64,000 nt of DNA from positions 24,697 to 88,696 of the forward strand of contig NZ_JAOULD010000003.1 of the NCBI RefSeq assembly GCF_029882185.1, in the 5' to 3' direction. Positions 1 through 11,190 of this stretch are shown here, one piece after another; the stretch's first letter is position 1; the number at the start of each line of letters is the position of its first letter. Source of the DNA: Candidatus Nitrosopumilus sp. (GTDB taxonomy: Archaea > Thermoproteota > Nitrososphaeria > Nitrososphaerales > Nitrosopumilaceae). The translations under genes were made by a program, and so were the position numbers. Below the pieces are notes generated by a model. The model was not told where the DNA came from. It saw only the letters and a list, made by a program, of their open reading frames with translations, and ran no database searches.

Positions 1-52
1 GCTAAATTACTCAAAATATTGTAAATTTACTATAAAAAATTCTTAAATTATT

Positions 53-655
53 CTAATCTGAAATTGGATTGACTTCTAATTCTCCAACTTTTGCCATTCC
101 TTTTTCAGTAATTGAATAAGTATATGGTTTTGATTCTGTGTTTCTTTGTACATATCCATCTTCAAACAACTTTTTCATCAGGCGTGAAGTATGTTCCCTA
201 CTTTTCTTTAATGTGATTTGTATGTCACGTGATGTCATAGCCTTGTTTGTGATTAGATGCAACACATAATCAATTGGGTTTGCAGGCGTAATAGTTGGTA
301 TTTTTGGTGTTGAAATCACTTTTTCAGGTACAACTTCTGGTTTGCTAACAACCTCAACAGGTCTTTCAGGAGCCTCATTCTTTGCCAATTTTTCTAAGAA
401 TTTTTTTAATTCCAAATTAGGATCCTCTGCTTTTTGTTCTATACCTTGAATTTCTAATGCATCTAGGCGTATTTTCATATCTATCAACTGCCTTTCGTAA
501 TATTCTAATCGTTCAGTTTGGGTTGCATCAAATACTTCCTTCTTAATTTTCACGAATGGACTTATCTTGAAATATGCATACAAACCTAAAATCCCCACAA
601 TAAATGCTAAAATCACAGACAAAATCACTTCAGGTTCAGGAATTTCCACTAACAT
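53..655 (-). CDS. Membrane-anchored winged-helix protein
   Basis: I do not recognise a named family. The 200-residue protein has one N-terminal membrane segment (about residues 10-30), a charged coiled-coil stretch (about 40-75), a Pro/Glu/Val-rich linker (about 95-125) and a C-terminal domain (about 127-190) that reads as a winged helix: TSRDIQITLKKSREHTSRLM followed by the wing-like YVQRNTESKPYTYSITEKG. By analogy with MarR/ArsR-like winged helices it could be a membrane-tethered transcription regulator or nucleoid-membrane anchor; that is inference. A GTG lies one codon upstream of the chosen ATG. It is divergent from nothing nearby and stands alone. Confidence 0.8.
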   Translation of the reverse strand: MLVEIPEPEVILSVILAFIVGILGLYAYFKISPFVKIKKEVFDATQTERLEYYERQLIDMKIRLDALEIQGIEQKAEDPNLELKKFLEKLAKNEAPERPVEVVSKPEVVPEKVISTPKIPTITPANPIDYVLHLITNKAMTSRDIQITLKKSREHTSRLMKKLFEDGYVQRNTESKPYTYSITEKGMAKVGELEVNPISD

Positions 656-780
656 CACAACATCTATGCCTGCATTGTGATTTATTGTGATAGAACAACA
701 TTATTTCACACTTTAGATTAACAAACCACACATAATCACAAACAAAATCATTTTGTTACTTTACTAGATAATCACATACA

Positions 781-1143
781 TCATATATTACATGCCTGAC
801 GAATGAGCCTATCTATCACACTTATCACTTCATCTTCTCTTTCAGGAAAAATATCACTCTCATTTATCACACTAATTTGCTCAGAAAGTTTTGAAATCAC
901 ATCTATATCATCAGGTAAAAGTATGCCTAAACCACGAAAAAGTATGATTGAATAGAATAATCCGATTAATTTGTCTCTAGATTGACCAACCTGTCTATAA
1001 TACGCACCTTTACTAATAGGAAAACTTGATTCTAGAAGATCTTTCTGATTTAAAATAATTTCAACTTGTCGCTCTGTAAACAGTGATTTTTTGATAATTT
1101 TACGTATAATATTGTTAAAATTAGATCCTTCAGACTTGTTCAT
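781..1143 (-). CDS. Conserved hypothetical small helical protein, possible HTH
   Basis: This 120-residue, helix-rich protein has no family I can name. The stretch FTERQVEIILNQKDL, followed by SKGAYYRQVGQSRDKL, resembles a helix-turn-helix, so DNA binding is possible. A TTG at 1173 would add ten residues. I prefer the ATG at 1143 because the TATA-like TTTAAAGTTTAA (minus strand, near 1175-1187) would put transcription start close to 1156, downstream of the TTG. A perfect 10-bp palindrome sits at that predicted start. The gene is divergent from GGGP synthase with only about 60 bp between them. Confidence 0.65.
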   Translation of the reverse strand: MNKSEGSNFNNIIRKIIKKSLFTERQVEIILNQKDLLESSFPISKGAYYRQVGQSRDKLIGLFYSIILFRGLGILLPDDIDVISKLSEQISVINESDIFPEREDEVISVIDRLIRQACNI

Positions 1144-1155
1144 AGCTATACAAAT

Positions 1156-1165
1156 CTGTATACAG
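1156..1165. promoter_or_regulatory. CTGTATACAG palindrome at predicted transcription start
   Basis: This is a perfect 10-bp palindrome 12 bp upstream of the preferred ATG (1143) of the minus-strand gene and about where transcription should start. That is a plausible autoregulatory operator for a possible HTH protein. A 10-bp palindrome in AT-rich DNA can also be chance. Confidence 0.25.
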
Positions 1166-1207
1166 TATTCCAATTAAACTTTAAAGAGACATCTACAGAC
1201 ATTCTTT

Positions 1208-1960
1208 ATGACTGAAAACAAAGTAGAATCATTCCTAAAATCAGAATTAAAAAAGAAAAATGCATTATTGTTTGTATTAATCGACTCTGAAGTGTCAAAT
1301 CTAGAGGCATCAAGCAAGCTTGCTAAAGATGTGGAGAAGATTGGGGCTTCAGCAATTTTAGTAGGAGGCTCATCAGCAACTGATCAAATTGAAATGGCTC
1401 AGGTAGTAAAAGGAATCAAAAAAGGTCTAAAAATTCCAACTATTCTATTTCCAGGTAATGTTACAGGTGTTGTACCAGATGCTGATGCAATCTTATTTAG
1501 TTCACTAATGAACTCTGAAAATCCATATTTTATAACACAAGCACAGGCTTTAGGAGCTCCAAGTGTCCTTAAATTTGGATTAGAACCACTTCCAACTGCA
1601 TATTTAGTGATTGGAGATGGAACTTCTGCCTGGTTTGTTGGTTCAGCAAGAGGAATTCCATTTGAAAAACCAAAAATTGCTGCAGCCTATGCTCTTGCAG
1701 CTCAATTCCTTGGCATGAGATTTGTATATCTTGAAGCAGGTTCTGGTGCAAAGACTAACGTTACTCCTGAAATGGTAAAGACAGTCAGACATGTATTTAA
1801 TGGATTTTTGATTGTAGGTGGAGGAATTAAAGATGAAAAAACTGCTGAAAGTCTAGTTAAAGCGGGAGCAGATGCTCTAGTAATAGGAACCTTCCTAGAA
1901 AAGGGAGGAAGTATCAAAAAACTCGAAAAAATAGCAAAAGCAATTCAAAGAAGTAAGTAA
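1208..1960 (+). CDS. Geranylgeranylglyceryl phosphate synthase
   Basis: This is a TIM-barrel prenyltransferase of the GGGPS/PcrB family. It joins sn-glycerol-1-phosphate to geranylgeranyl diphosphate, the first committed step of archaeal ether-lipid synthesis. Seen in the 250-residue sequence are the early FVLIDSE strand, the GGSSATD loop (residues 53-59), the phosphate-binding GGGIKD loop (204-209) and the closing ALVIGTFLEKGGS segment. Length fits the family. It starts at an ATG right after a divergent promoter and ends 12 bp before the DNA polymerase D large subunit, so the two are probably co-transcribed. Confidence 0.93.
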   Translation: MTENKVESFLKSELKKKNALLFVLIDSEVSNLEASSKLAKDVEKIGASAILVGGSSATDQIEMAQVVKGIKKGLKIPTILFPGNVTGVVPDADAILFSSLMNSENPYFITQAQALGAPSVLKFGLEPLPTAYLVIGDGTSAWFVGSARGIPFEKPKIAAAYALAAQFLGMRFVYLEAGSGAKTNVTPEMVKTVRHVFNGFLIVGGGIKDEKTAESLVKAGADALVIGTFLEKGGSIKKLEKIAKAIQRSK

Positions 1961-1972
1961 AAAGACTGTATT

Positions 1973-4900
1973 ATGTCCAAAAATGATTCAACATCTCGAA
2001 TTAGTAATACCGAGATGCCTGATTACTATCTTAATTACTATTCTAGCCTCTCAGATGAGGTATATTCAATTTTTGAGCATGCGGCATCAGCTAAATCTAG
2101 TCTTACAGATTCCTCAGGTAATATTGAGCCTAAAATAGCATTTGATTTGGCTGATAGAGTTGCAAAAATGCACGAAATCGATATCGCCGAACCATTAAGA
2201 GAAATTCTAAAAATCAATGGAAAAGAACTCTCGGCATTAATTTTAGCAAAAGAGATTGCTTTAGGCAAATATTGTCTTCCAGACGCTACTTTAGAAGACA
2301 AATTAGATCTTGCAGTCCGTGTAGGATTAGCGATAATTACTGAAGGAGTAACTATTGCACCATTACAAGGAATTAGTGAAGTAAAAATAAAAAAAAATAA
2401 AGATGGAACAGAATATCTTTCTGTTTCTATTGCAGGACCAATGCGTTCAGCGGGTGGAACTGAATCTGCAGTTACTCTACTAATTGCAGATCATGTTAGA
2501 AAGATTGCTGGCCTTTCAAAATTTCAAGCAAATTCTTTTGATGATGAAACTGGCAGATTTGTTGAGGAATTAAGAATCTATGAAAGAGAAGCTAGTAGCT
2601 TTCAATTCCATATTTTAGATGAAGATATTGAACATGTAATTTCTAATCTTCCAGTTGAACTAGCTGGTGTTGACACTGATCCATATGAGGTTGTAAATCA
2701 TAAATCTATGGCTAGAATCCAAACAGACCGAGTAAGGGGAGGTGCCTTACGTGTTTTAAATGATGGATTGATTGGAAGATCAAAAAAACTCCTCAAAAGA
2801 ATCGAATTGTATAATCTGGATGGCTGGGAATGGCTTAATGATCTTAAAGGAGCAGTTCAGACTGGGGAAAATCAGGAAGATGCAGCTGCAAAAAGAATGC
2901 GTGAAGTGATTACAGGCAGATCTGTATTATCAATGCCTAACAAATTAGGTGGATTTAGACTGAGATATGGAAGAGCATGTAATACGGGTTTTGCAGCAGT
3001 AGGAATACACCCAGTAATTGCAGAAATTCTTGATCATACTGTAGCAGTAGGTACTCAAATCAAAATTGACATTCCTGGTAAAGGAGCAACTATAGCATTT
3101 GTTGATTCAATTGATACCCCAACTGTTCGTCTCAATAACGGAAATGTTGTAAAGATTCTAGATGTAAAACATGGATTAGAAATCAAAAATGACATTGAAA
3201 AAATTCTACATTTAGGTGATATTTTAATTTCATTTGGTGATTTTTTAGAAAATAACGCACAATTAATACCCTCAGCATATGTAGAAGAATTTTGGATAGA
3301 GGAACTAAAACAAAAAATTGAAAAATATGAACCAAATGATCAGTACCTAAATCAATTTCTAAATAGAATTCCAACAATTGATGAAGCACTAAAAATTTCA
3401 CTTGATTTTAAAATTCCACTTCATCCACATTATCTATATTTCTGGGATAAAATATCGTCTAAAGAACTCCTCAAACTTTTAGAACCTAAAAATGTCAATG
3501 AAACATCAATCGAATATTCAAATGATGTAAAAAAAATTCTTGAAGATTTAGGTACTCCTCATAAAATTGAAAACGATTCAATTATTCTTGAACACCAAGA
3601 AGCAAAAATTTTCTTTAATGTTTTATTTAAAAAGAAACCATCTATTGATGATTTATCAGTACCAAAAATTCTAACTAAATCATCTGGCATTAAAATTAAT
3701 AATAAATTCTCAACAAGCATTGGAGTTAGAATAGGAAGACCAGAAAAAGCAGCAGCTAGACAAATGAAACCTGCAACACATGTATTGTTTCCAGTTGGTG
3801 AGAAAGGTGGACCTACTAGAGATCTTCTTAAAGCTTCTAGAACTGAACATTTTTTTGCTAATATTTACAATCGACATTGTAAAAAATGCAATCAACCATC
3901 TATTGGAATTAAATGCTCTATTTGTGGCACAAAAACTTCTATCACATACAGATGCACAAATTGCAGAGATACTCTTAAAGAACCATTTTGCGAAAAATGC
4001 AAGCGTAAATCCCCTGCTCATTCACATAAAGAATTTCCATTAAAAACTAGGTTACTTTTAGCTCAGGAAAAAATGGGACTTCGTGCTAAAGAACCATTCA
4101 AAGGAGTAAAAGAACTCATCAATCAAGATAAAATTGCAGAACCTCTTGAAAAAGGACTTGTACGACAAAACTTTGGATTAACCACTTTCAAGGATGGAAC
4201 CGTAAGATTTGATGCAACAAATTCTCCATTAACACAATTTAGACCATCATGGATTGGTACATCAATTGAAAAACTAAAAGAACTTGGGTATACTCATGAC
4301 ATTGACGGAAATCCAATTGAGTCTGAAGAACAAACTATAGAACTTCGTATGCAAGATGTGATTATACCATATGAAAGTGGAAATTATCTAGTCTCAACTT
4401 GTAAATACATTGATGTCTTATTAGAAAAATTCTATGGCAAATCTGCATTTTATAATGTAAAGAATTCAAAAGAGCTTATTGGACATTTGATAATTGGTTT
4501 AGCTCCTCACACGTCTGTAGGAATAGTAGGCAGAATCATAGGATATACTGAAACTCATGTTTGTTTTGGAACTCCTAATTGGCATTCTGCAAAAAGAAGA
4601 GATGCTGATGGTGATGCTGATTCAATAATGCTATTAATGGATAGCCTACTTAATTTCTCAAGACAATTTCTATCTGATAGAATAGGTGGATTGATGGATG
4701 CACCATTACTTGTTCAACCACATGTTTTACCACATGAATCTCAACCACAAGCACATAATCTTGAAGTCACAAAAATACTTCCTTTGGAATTCTTTGAATC
4801 TACATTTAAACAAGTAAAAGCTTCTGATGTGACCTCAATTGAAATTATTAAATCTCGGCTTGAAACTAAAAGACAATTTTATGATTATCATTTTACGCAC

Positions 4901-5350
4901 AAAACTTCATCATTAACAACTTCAAAATCAAGAAGTGCATATTCCACACTTGGTTCAATGCTTGATAAATTTGACATGCAAGTTAAAAATGCTGAATTAA
5001 TCAACGCTGTAAATACATCAGAGATTGTTTCGAATGTAATTTCAACACATCTTGTTCCAGATCTAATGGGAAACTTAAGAGCATATGCTAGACAGAGCTT
5101 TAGATGTACTGCATGTGGAAAATCATTTCGTAGAATGCCTCTTATCCAAACTTGCGTTTGTGGTCACAAATTAATTGCCACAATTACTAGGGGCTCAGTA
5201 GAGAAATATCTAAAACTTGCAAAAAGATTAGTTGAAAAATATGATGTGGGTGAATATCAACAAGGAAGAATTCTTGCTTTATCAGATGAAATAGAATTAG
5301 TGTTTGGTAAAAGTAGAGGAGATCAATCCTTATTGACAGATTATTCGTAA
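1973..5350 (+). CDS. polC: DNA polymerase II (PolD) large subunit DP2
   Basis: This is the catalytic subunit of the archaeal replicative polymerase PolD, a two-barrel enzyme related to RNA polymerase. The 1125-residue protein carries the acidic catalytic motif RRDADGDAD; by motif, D879 and D881 align with the catalytic aspartate pair. It has a Cys-rich zinc region (about 636-673, starting HCKKC) and a C-terminal zinc motif (CTACG at 1045, then CVCG), which in known PolD contacts DP1 and PCNA. No intein interrupts the catalytic region. The small subunit DP1 is not in this window. It starts at ATG, 12 bp after GGGP synthase, and is convergent with glyA. Confidence 0.96.
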   Translation: MSKNDSTSRISNTEMPDYYLNYYSSLSDEVYSIFEHAASAKSSLTDSSGNIEPKIAFDLADRVAKMHEIDIAEPLREILKINGKELSALILAKEIALGKYCLPDATLEDKLDLAVRVGLAIITEGVTIAPLQGISEVKIKKNKDGTEYLSVSIAGPMRSAGGTESAVTLLIADHVRKIAGLSKFQANSFDDETGRFVEELRIYEREASSFQFHILDEDIEHVISNLPVELAGVDTDPYEVVNHKSMARIQTDRVRGGALRVLNDGLIGRSKKLLKRIELYNLDGWEWLNDLKGAVQTGENQEDAAAKRMREVITGRSVLSMPNKLGGFRLRYGRACNTGFAAVGIHPVIAEILDHTVAVGTQIKIDIPGKGATIAFVDSIDTPTVRLNNGNVVKILDVKHGLEIKNDIEKILHLGDILISFGDFLENNAQLIPSAYVEEFWIEELKQKIEKYEPNDQYLNQFLNRIPTIDEALKISLDFKIPLHPHYLYFWDKISSKELLKLLEPKNVNETSIEYSNDVKKILEDLGTPHKIENDSIILEHQEAKIFFNVLFKKKPSIDDLSVPKILTKSSGIKINNKFSTSIGVRIGRPEKAAARQMKPATHVLFPVGEKGGPTRDLLKASRTEHFFANIYNRHCKKCNQPSIGIKCSICGTKTSITYRCTNCRDTLKEPFCEKCKRKSPAHSHKEFPLKTRLLLAQEKMGLRAKEPFKGVKELINQDKIAEPLEKGLVRQNFGLTTFKDGTVRFDATNSPLTQFRPSWIGTSIEKLKELGYTHDIDGNPIESEEQTIELRMQDVIIPYESGNYLVSTCKYIDVLLEKFYGKSAFYNVKNSKELIGHLIIGLAPHTSVGIVGRIIGYTETHVCFGTPNWHSAKRRDADGDADSIMLLMDSLLNFSRQFLSDRIGGLMDAPLLVQPHVLPHESQPQAHNLEVTKILPLEFFESTFKQVKASDVTSIEIIKSRLETKRQFYDYHFTHKTSSLTTSKSRSAYSTLGSMLDKFDMQVKNAELINAVNTSEIVSNVISTHLVPDLMGNLRAYARQSFRCTACGKSFRRMPLIQTCVCGHKLIATITRGSVEKYLKLAKRLVEKYDVGEYQQGRILALSDEIELVFGKSRGDQSLLTDYS

Positions 5351-5352
5351 AT

Positions 5353-6684
5353 CTATCTTAATTTGACGTACTCGTAAGCACCTAATTTATTATCAAAACA
5401 GAACTTAACTTTCTGATAATCTTTTCTGAATGTTTTAACTTTAGAAAGAATTTTCTTTGGATCCTTTTTATCAATTACAACTTGTTTGATATATGATGCA
5501 ATTTCTTGCATCTCGTTCTTTTTCATTCCTAGTCTTGTAATTTCAGAAACTCCCAATCTAATTCCACCTGGATGGAAATAGTTTCTTCCAGCTTTAATAT
5601 CTCCTGGAATTAACTGTCTATTTACTATGATGTTTGCTTTTTCTAAATCAGCTTCTACTTTCCCTCCATCTGAATAATCTAAAACATTAACTGCAATTTG
5701 GTGCGATTGTGTAAATCCTCTGCTCTCTCCTAATACTTTAAATCCCATATCGCTTAATGCTTCGGCAAATGCTTTTGCATTTTTGATCACTGCAGTAGCA
5801 TAATCTTTACCAAACTCTAAAGCTTCGGCAAATGCAACTGCTTTTCCTGCCATATGATGAATGTGGTGACTACTTGTGAGTCCAGGGAAAGTTGCTTTTT
5901 TGATTACTTCTTCATGTTCTTTCGAACCTAAAACAAGTCCACCTTGAGGGCCAAACAAAGTCTTGTGAGTACTCATAGTCATGGTATCTGCACCTTCTCG
6001 AAGAGGATCTTGGAATTTTCCACCTGCAATTAATCCCGCAACATGTGCCGCATCATAATTAATATGCATATCATAGCTTTTGAGAAAATCTGATAATTCT
6101 TTCACAGGATGAGGAAACAAAAATAATGAACCACCAAACATTGCCATTTTTGGTAAACGGTTTTCATTTTTGAGATCTTTTACTTTTTGTTTTGTCTTAT
6201 CTACATCAATTGTCATTTCTTCTGCATCAAATGGATAGAATTCAATTTCTAATCCATGAACTAAACCTGCAGTTCCAAAATGTTCCTTTTTCCCATGTGA
6301 AATATGTCCACCAGCTGGAATTGAAGGTGCTAACATGATATCTCCAGGATTAGTAAATGCAGAATATATTGCCAAATTTGCAACAACTCCTGAAATTGGT
6401 CTGACATCAGCAAATTTTGCTTTGTATAATTTCTTAGCTAATTTCATACATTCAAACTCTACATCATCAATGTAGACACAACCCGCATAGACTCTTTCTC
6501 CAGGCCATCCTTCAGCATATCTATTTCCAAAATCAGAAATTATTGCTTCTCTGACTGCAGGACTAGGAATATTTTCACTTGCAATTAATGGAATTGAATT
6601 CTCAAACCATTTATGATGATCCTTTAATTTTGTAAATATTTTATCATAAGCTTCTCTATTTTGTGATTTAGCCATATTTTGCAT
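5353..6684 (-). CDS. glyA: Serine hydroxymethyltransferase
   Basis: This PLP enzyme interconverts serine and glycine with transfer of a one-carbon unit to a folate- or pterin-type carrier. The PLP-binding lysine is K241 in STHKTLFGPQGG, and the PLP aspartate lies in INYDAAHVAGL. At 443 residues it is slightly longer than typical SHMT at the N-terminus, but all core motifs are present. The ATG at 6684 has an A/T-rich TATA-like element about 22 bp upstream, consistent with a leaderless mRNA. It is divergent from the thermosome gene and shares the roughly 95-bp promoter region with it. Confidence 0.95.
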   Translation of the reverse strand: MQNMAKSQNREAYDKIFTKLKDHHKWFENSIPLIASENIPSPAVREAIISDFGNRYAEGWPGERVYAGCVYIDDVEFECMKLAKKLYKAKFADVRPISGVVANLAIYSAFTNPGDIMLAPSIPAGGHISHGKKEHFGTAGLVHGLEIEFYPFDAEEMTIDVDKTKQKVKDLKNENRLPKMAMFGGSLFLFPHPVKELSDFLKSYDMHINYDAAHVAGLIAGGKFQDPLREGADTMTMSTHKTLFGPQGGLVLGSKEHEEVIKKATFPGLTSSHHIHHMAGKAVAFAEALEFGKDYATAVIKNAKAFAEALSDMGFKVLGESRGFTQSHQIAVNVLDYSDGGKVEADLEKANIIVNRQLIPGDIKAGRNYFHPGGIRLGVSEITRLGMKKNEMQEIASYIKQVVIDKKDPKKILSKVKTFRKDYQKVKFCFDNKLGAYEYVKLR

Positions 6685-6729
6685 CTTGATTTTCCCAATT
6701 TAAAAACACCGATATGATCTCAAAAATAT

Positions 6730-6757
6730 CCTTCCTGATCTGGAAGGTATAAAAGGG
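6730..6757 (+). promoter_or_regulatory. Thermosome promoter with inverted repeat at the BRE/TATA
   Basis: A TATA element (GGTATAAAAGG, about 6746-6756) lies about 27 bp before the ATG at 6779. A perfect 6-bp inverted repeat, CCTTCC (6730-6735) and GGAAGG (6742-6747), abuts it, so one arm overlaps the BRE position. A protein bound there would compete with TBP/TFB. This geometry fits an operator for chaperonin control, but no binding protein is identified. Confidence 0.55.
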
Positions 6758-6778
6758 GAATCTGGAGTTTTGGCATCT

Positions 6779-8473
6779 ATGGGAATGCAAGCAACCTCAA
6801 AGGGAACTATGCCCGTTGTTTTGCTAAAAGAGGGTGGTTCTGAAACTAAAGGACGAGAAGCCCAAAAAAATAACATAGCAGCAGCTAAAATTATCTCTGA
6901 AATTGTTCATACCAGCCTTGGACCTCGAGGTATGGATAAAATGCTAGTCGATTCATTAGGTGACGTTACAATTACCAATGATGGTGCAACCATCCTAAAA
7001 GAAATTGATGTACAACATCCAGCAGCAAAAATGCTAGTTGAAATCTCAAAAACTACAGATAACGAAGTTGGTGACGGTACAACATCTGCTGTAATTCTAG
7101 CTGGTGCTTTATTATCACAAGCAGAATCATTAATTGATTCAGATGTACATCCAACAATTATTGTTGATGGATATAGAAAGGCTGCAAGAAAAGCAAAAGA
7201 ATTCTTGGAAGAAATTGCTGATACAATTTCTGCAAATGATAAAAATATTTTAAATAAAATTGCAAAAACTTCAATGCAAACAAAACTTGTTAGAAAGGAT
7301 TCTGATCTTCTTGCAGATATTATTGTAAAATCAGTGCTTGCTGTTTCAGAAAAAACTGGCGAATCTTTCGATGTTGATATTGATGATATCAAGGTTGAAA
7401 AGAAAGCTGGTGGTTCAATTAAAGATTCTACGATTATACAAGGCATTGTTCTTGACAAAGAAATTGTTCATGGTGGAATGCCTAGAAAAATTACAGATGC
7501 TAAAATTGCATTAATCAATACCGCATTAGAAATTAGTAAAACTGAAACTGATGCAAAAATCAATATTTCAAATCCTCAACAATTAAAATCATTTTTAGAT
7601 GAAGAAAATAGAATGCTAAAAACAATGGTTGACAAAGTTATCGGTTCTGGTGCTAATGTAGTCTTATGTCAAAAAGGATTGGATGATATGGCTCAACATT
7701 ATCTTGCAAAAGCAGGAATTATTGCTGTTAGAAGAATTAAAGAAAGTGATCTTACAAAATTAGCAAAAGCAACAGGTGCTCGAATAGTTACAAATCTTGA
7801 TGATCTTTTTGAAAAAGATCTTGGTTCTGCTGAGGTTGTTGAAGAGAAAAAAATTGAAGAAGACAAATGGGTATTTGTTGAAGGATGTAAACATCCAAAA
7901 TCTGTAACATTACTTCTTCGTGCAGGTTCACAAAGAGTTGTTGATGAAGTTGAACGCTCTGTTCATGATGCTTTAATGGTTGTAAAAGACGTAATGTTAA
8001 AACCACAAATAGTTGCAGGTGGAGGAGCTCCTGAAACATTTGCTGCAACCAAAATTAGAGGTTGGGCAAAGTCTTTGGAAGGTAGAGAACAACTTGCAGC
8101 AGAAAAATTTGCAGATGCTCTAGAAGAAATTCCAATGGCACTTGCTGACAATGCTGGAATGGATCCAATTGATACACTTACACTTCTTCGTTCAAAGCAA
8201 CAGAAAGGAGAGAAATGGACTGGAATTGATGTAATGAAGGCAAAGATTGGTAATATGAAATCAAGTGATATTATTGAACCACTTGCAGTCAAACTTCAAA
8301 TTGTTTCAGCAGCTGCCGAGGCTGCATGTATGATTCTTAGAATAGATGATATTATTGCTACTCAAAAATCTGCAGGTGGACCACCTAGTGGTGAAGGCGG
8401 AATGGGTGGAATGCCTGGAATGGGTGGAATGCCTGGAATGGGTGGAATGCCTGACATGGGTGGAATGATGTAA
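6779..8473 (+). CDS. ths: Thermosome (group II chaperonin) subunit
   Basis: This is an ATP-dependent group II chaperonin subunit that forms a double-ring folding chamber with a built-in lid. The equatorial ATP-binding motifs SLGPRGMDKML and NEVGDGTTSAV are seen, together with the DNAGMDPIDTL region and a C-terminal Gly/Met tail of GGMPGM repeats, typical of archaeal thermosomes and facing the cavity. A TTG at 6770 would add three residues. I chose the ATG at 6779 because the TATA box at about 6749 then gives a near-leaderless mRNA. It is a single gene here and archaea often have several paralogs, so no alpha/beta letter is assigned. Confidence 0.95.
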   Translation: MGMQATSKGTMPVVLLKEGGSETKGREAQKNNIAAAKIISEIVHTSLGPRGMDKMLVDSLGDVTITNDGATILKEIDVQHPAAKMLVEISKTTDNEVGDGTTSAVILAGALLSQAESLIDSDVHPTIIVDGYRKAARKAKEFLEEIADTISANDKNILNKIAKTSMQTKLVRKDSDLLADIIVKSVLAVSEKTGESFDVDIDDIKVEKKAGGSIKDSTIIQGIVLDKEIVHGGMPRKITDAKIALINTALEISKTETDAKINISNPQQLKSFLDEENRMLKTMVDKVIGSGANVVLCQKGLDDMAQHYLAKAGIIAVRRIKESDLTKLAKATGARIVTNLDDLFEKDLGSAEVVEEKKIEEDKWVFVEGCKHPKSVTLLLRAGSQRVVDEVERSVHDALMVVKDVMLKPQIVAGGGAPETFAATKIRGWAKSLEGREQLAAEKFADALEEIPMALADNAGMDPIDTLTLLRSKQQKGEKWTGIDVMKAKIGNMKSSDIIEPLAVKLQIVSAAAEAACMILRIDDIIATQKSAGGPPSGEGGMGGMPGMGGMPGMGGMPDMGGMM

Positions 8474-8501
8474 ATTATTTTGAAATTTTTTAAAACTTTA
8501 A

Positions 8502-8800
8502 TTGTTAATCAAATTACAAACAACATTGAATCAAATTACCTCTAAAGCACTCACTGGTTTCAAATACATTTACCTGATTGTATTTTTTGCATTACTAGCA
8601 GGATTCTTTCATCCTCTTATCACAAATACAAGTTTTGATGGAGTTGTTATTGGAGTGTTGGTATTATTTGCAGGACTTGCAGGAGGCGTTTTACTATACA
8701 GAGCTGCAACATCTGAAAGTAAAAGAGCAATATTTCTTGGAAGTGGATTTGCCTTAATGTCTATTTCATTATATTATATTTTTCAGTTAACTGGAAGAAC

Positions 8801-8804
<4 letters not shown>
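8502..8804 (+). CDS. Small membrane protein, three predicted helices
   Basis: This 100-residue hydrophobic protein has three likely membrane segments, about residues 20-41, 46-70 and 74-97, with short loops and a positively charged patch (SESKRA) before the last helix. I do not recognise the family. The start is a TTG at 8502; an in-frame TTG at 8526 would shorten it by eight residues without touching the first helix. It follows the thermosome by 28 bp and its stop overlaps the end of convergent glnA1. Confidence 0.7.
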
Positions 8805-10273
<1,469 letters not shown>

Positions 10274-10314
10274 TCAAACACAAATACATCAGTCATTTAA
10301 GGATTAGGTAAGAA

Positions 10315-10872
10315 ATGTCAGAAGAAAATCAAATTGATATTACCTCATTACATCATACAGTTTTACGTGAAACTGAAAGTGATTCACTTTTAGAAATTAC
10401 TCCTAATTTTTATAGAAATCTAGCTGATTTCATAGGAAATTTACAAAAACAAGAATTTGATGGAATTGAAAATAAAATTAAAGATGCTATGATAGAAATG
10501 GTTACAGAACTAACATCATTATTGATAGAAATTAGATTAGATAAAATTTCAAGTTCCTCTGATTTAGAAATAAGTAATTTGTTAGATGAAGAAAAATTCA
10601 TCCTTGATTCTCAAGAGAAACAAAAAGAAAGAACTGAAATGATTCTTTCAGCTACACTAAATGGAAAATCAAAATTTTTAGAGTCATTATCTCAGAGTCA
10701 CAAAACTAAGAAAATTGTAATTAGATTCCTTCACGAAGTAGATGAAATTGTCGGTGCTGATCTTGAAAAATATGGACCTTTTAAAACTGAAGATATTGCT
10801 ACAATCCCATATGAAAATGCCCAGGCTTTAATTGTCAAAAATATTGCAACTAAGGTTCATTTAGAAGATTAG
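10315..10872 (+). CDS. gins51: GINS complex subunit, Gins51-type
   Basis: This is a replication factor of the CMG-type helicase (GINS with MCM and Cdc45/GAN). The N-terminal alpha-helical A domain (NFYRNLADFIGNLQKQEF, about residues 28-45) is followed by the small C-terminal B domain, recognised from FLHEVDEIVGADLEKYGPF and DIATIPYENAQALI. A-then-B order is that of Gins51/Sld5-type subunits. The 185-residue length fits. It is divergent from glnA1 with about 40 bp between starts and is followed by a small membrane protein gene. Confidence 0.85.
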   Translation: MSEENQIDITSLHHTVLRETESDSLLEITPNFYRNLADFIGNLQKQEFDGIENKIKDAMIEMVTELTSLLIEIRLDKISSSSDLEISNLLDEEKFILDSQEKQKERTEMILSATLNGKSKFLESLSQSHKTKKIVIRFLHEVDEIVGADLEKYGPFKTEDIATIPYENAQALIVKNIATKVHLED

Positions 10873-10903
10873 ATAGAAATTATACCTTTTATCATCATAA
10901 TAC

Positions 10904-11188
10904 ATGTCTCATACAGGTGTTGATGTGATTGATTTTCTTTTTTATACAATTTATCCTGTAATTGGAATTTTTATGATAGAAATTATTAGCAGAGTTGTAA
11001 AATCTCCAAAATGGATAAAATTGTGGATACAAGCAATTGTATCAATTGGTTTTGGAGTTTACTATTGGTTTATTTTACCTGCACCACAAAATTTTCCGTT
11101 AACTGCTATGGTAATGTTTGCACTTGCTATTGCCCTGATTTATCAAGGAAGACGTGCAAAAATTTCTCCTGATAAAAGTCCTTATTGA
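10904..11188 (+). CDS. Small membrane protein
   Basis: This 94-residue protein has three likely hydrophobic segments (about residues 8-27, 38-57 and 60-82) and a basic C-terminus (QGRRAKISPDKS), so the tail is probably cytoplasmic. I know no function for it. A TATA-like TATACCTTTT at 10881-10890 is too close to the ATG for a leaderless start, so the gene may instead be read from upstream. It is convergent with the AN1 zinc-finger gene, 2 bp apart. Confidence 0.7.
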   Translation: MSHTGVDVIDFLFYTIYPVIGIFMIEIISRVVKSPKWIKLWIQAIVSIGFGVYYWFILPAPQNFPLTAMVMFALAIALIYQGRRAKISPDKSPY

Positions 11189-11190
11189 TT

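Noticed and set aside
6907..7458. 183-residue minus-strand frame
   Set aside because: It lies inside the thermosome gene on the opposite strand; composition is Ser/Ile-rich shadow sequence.
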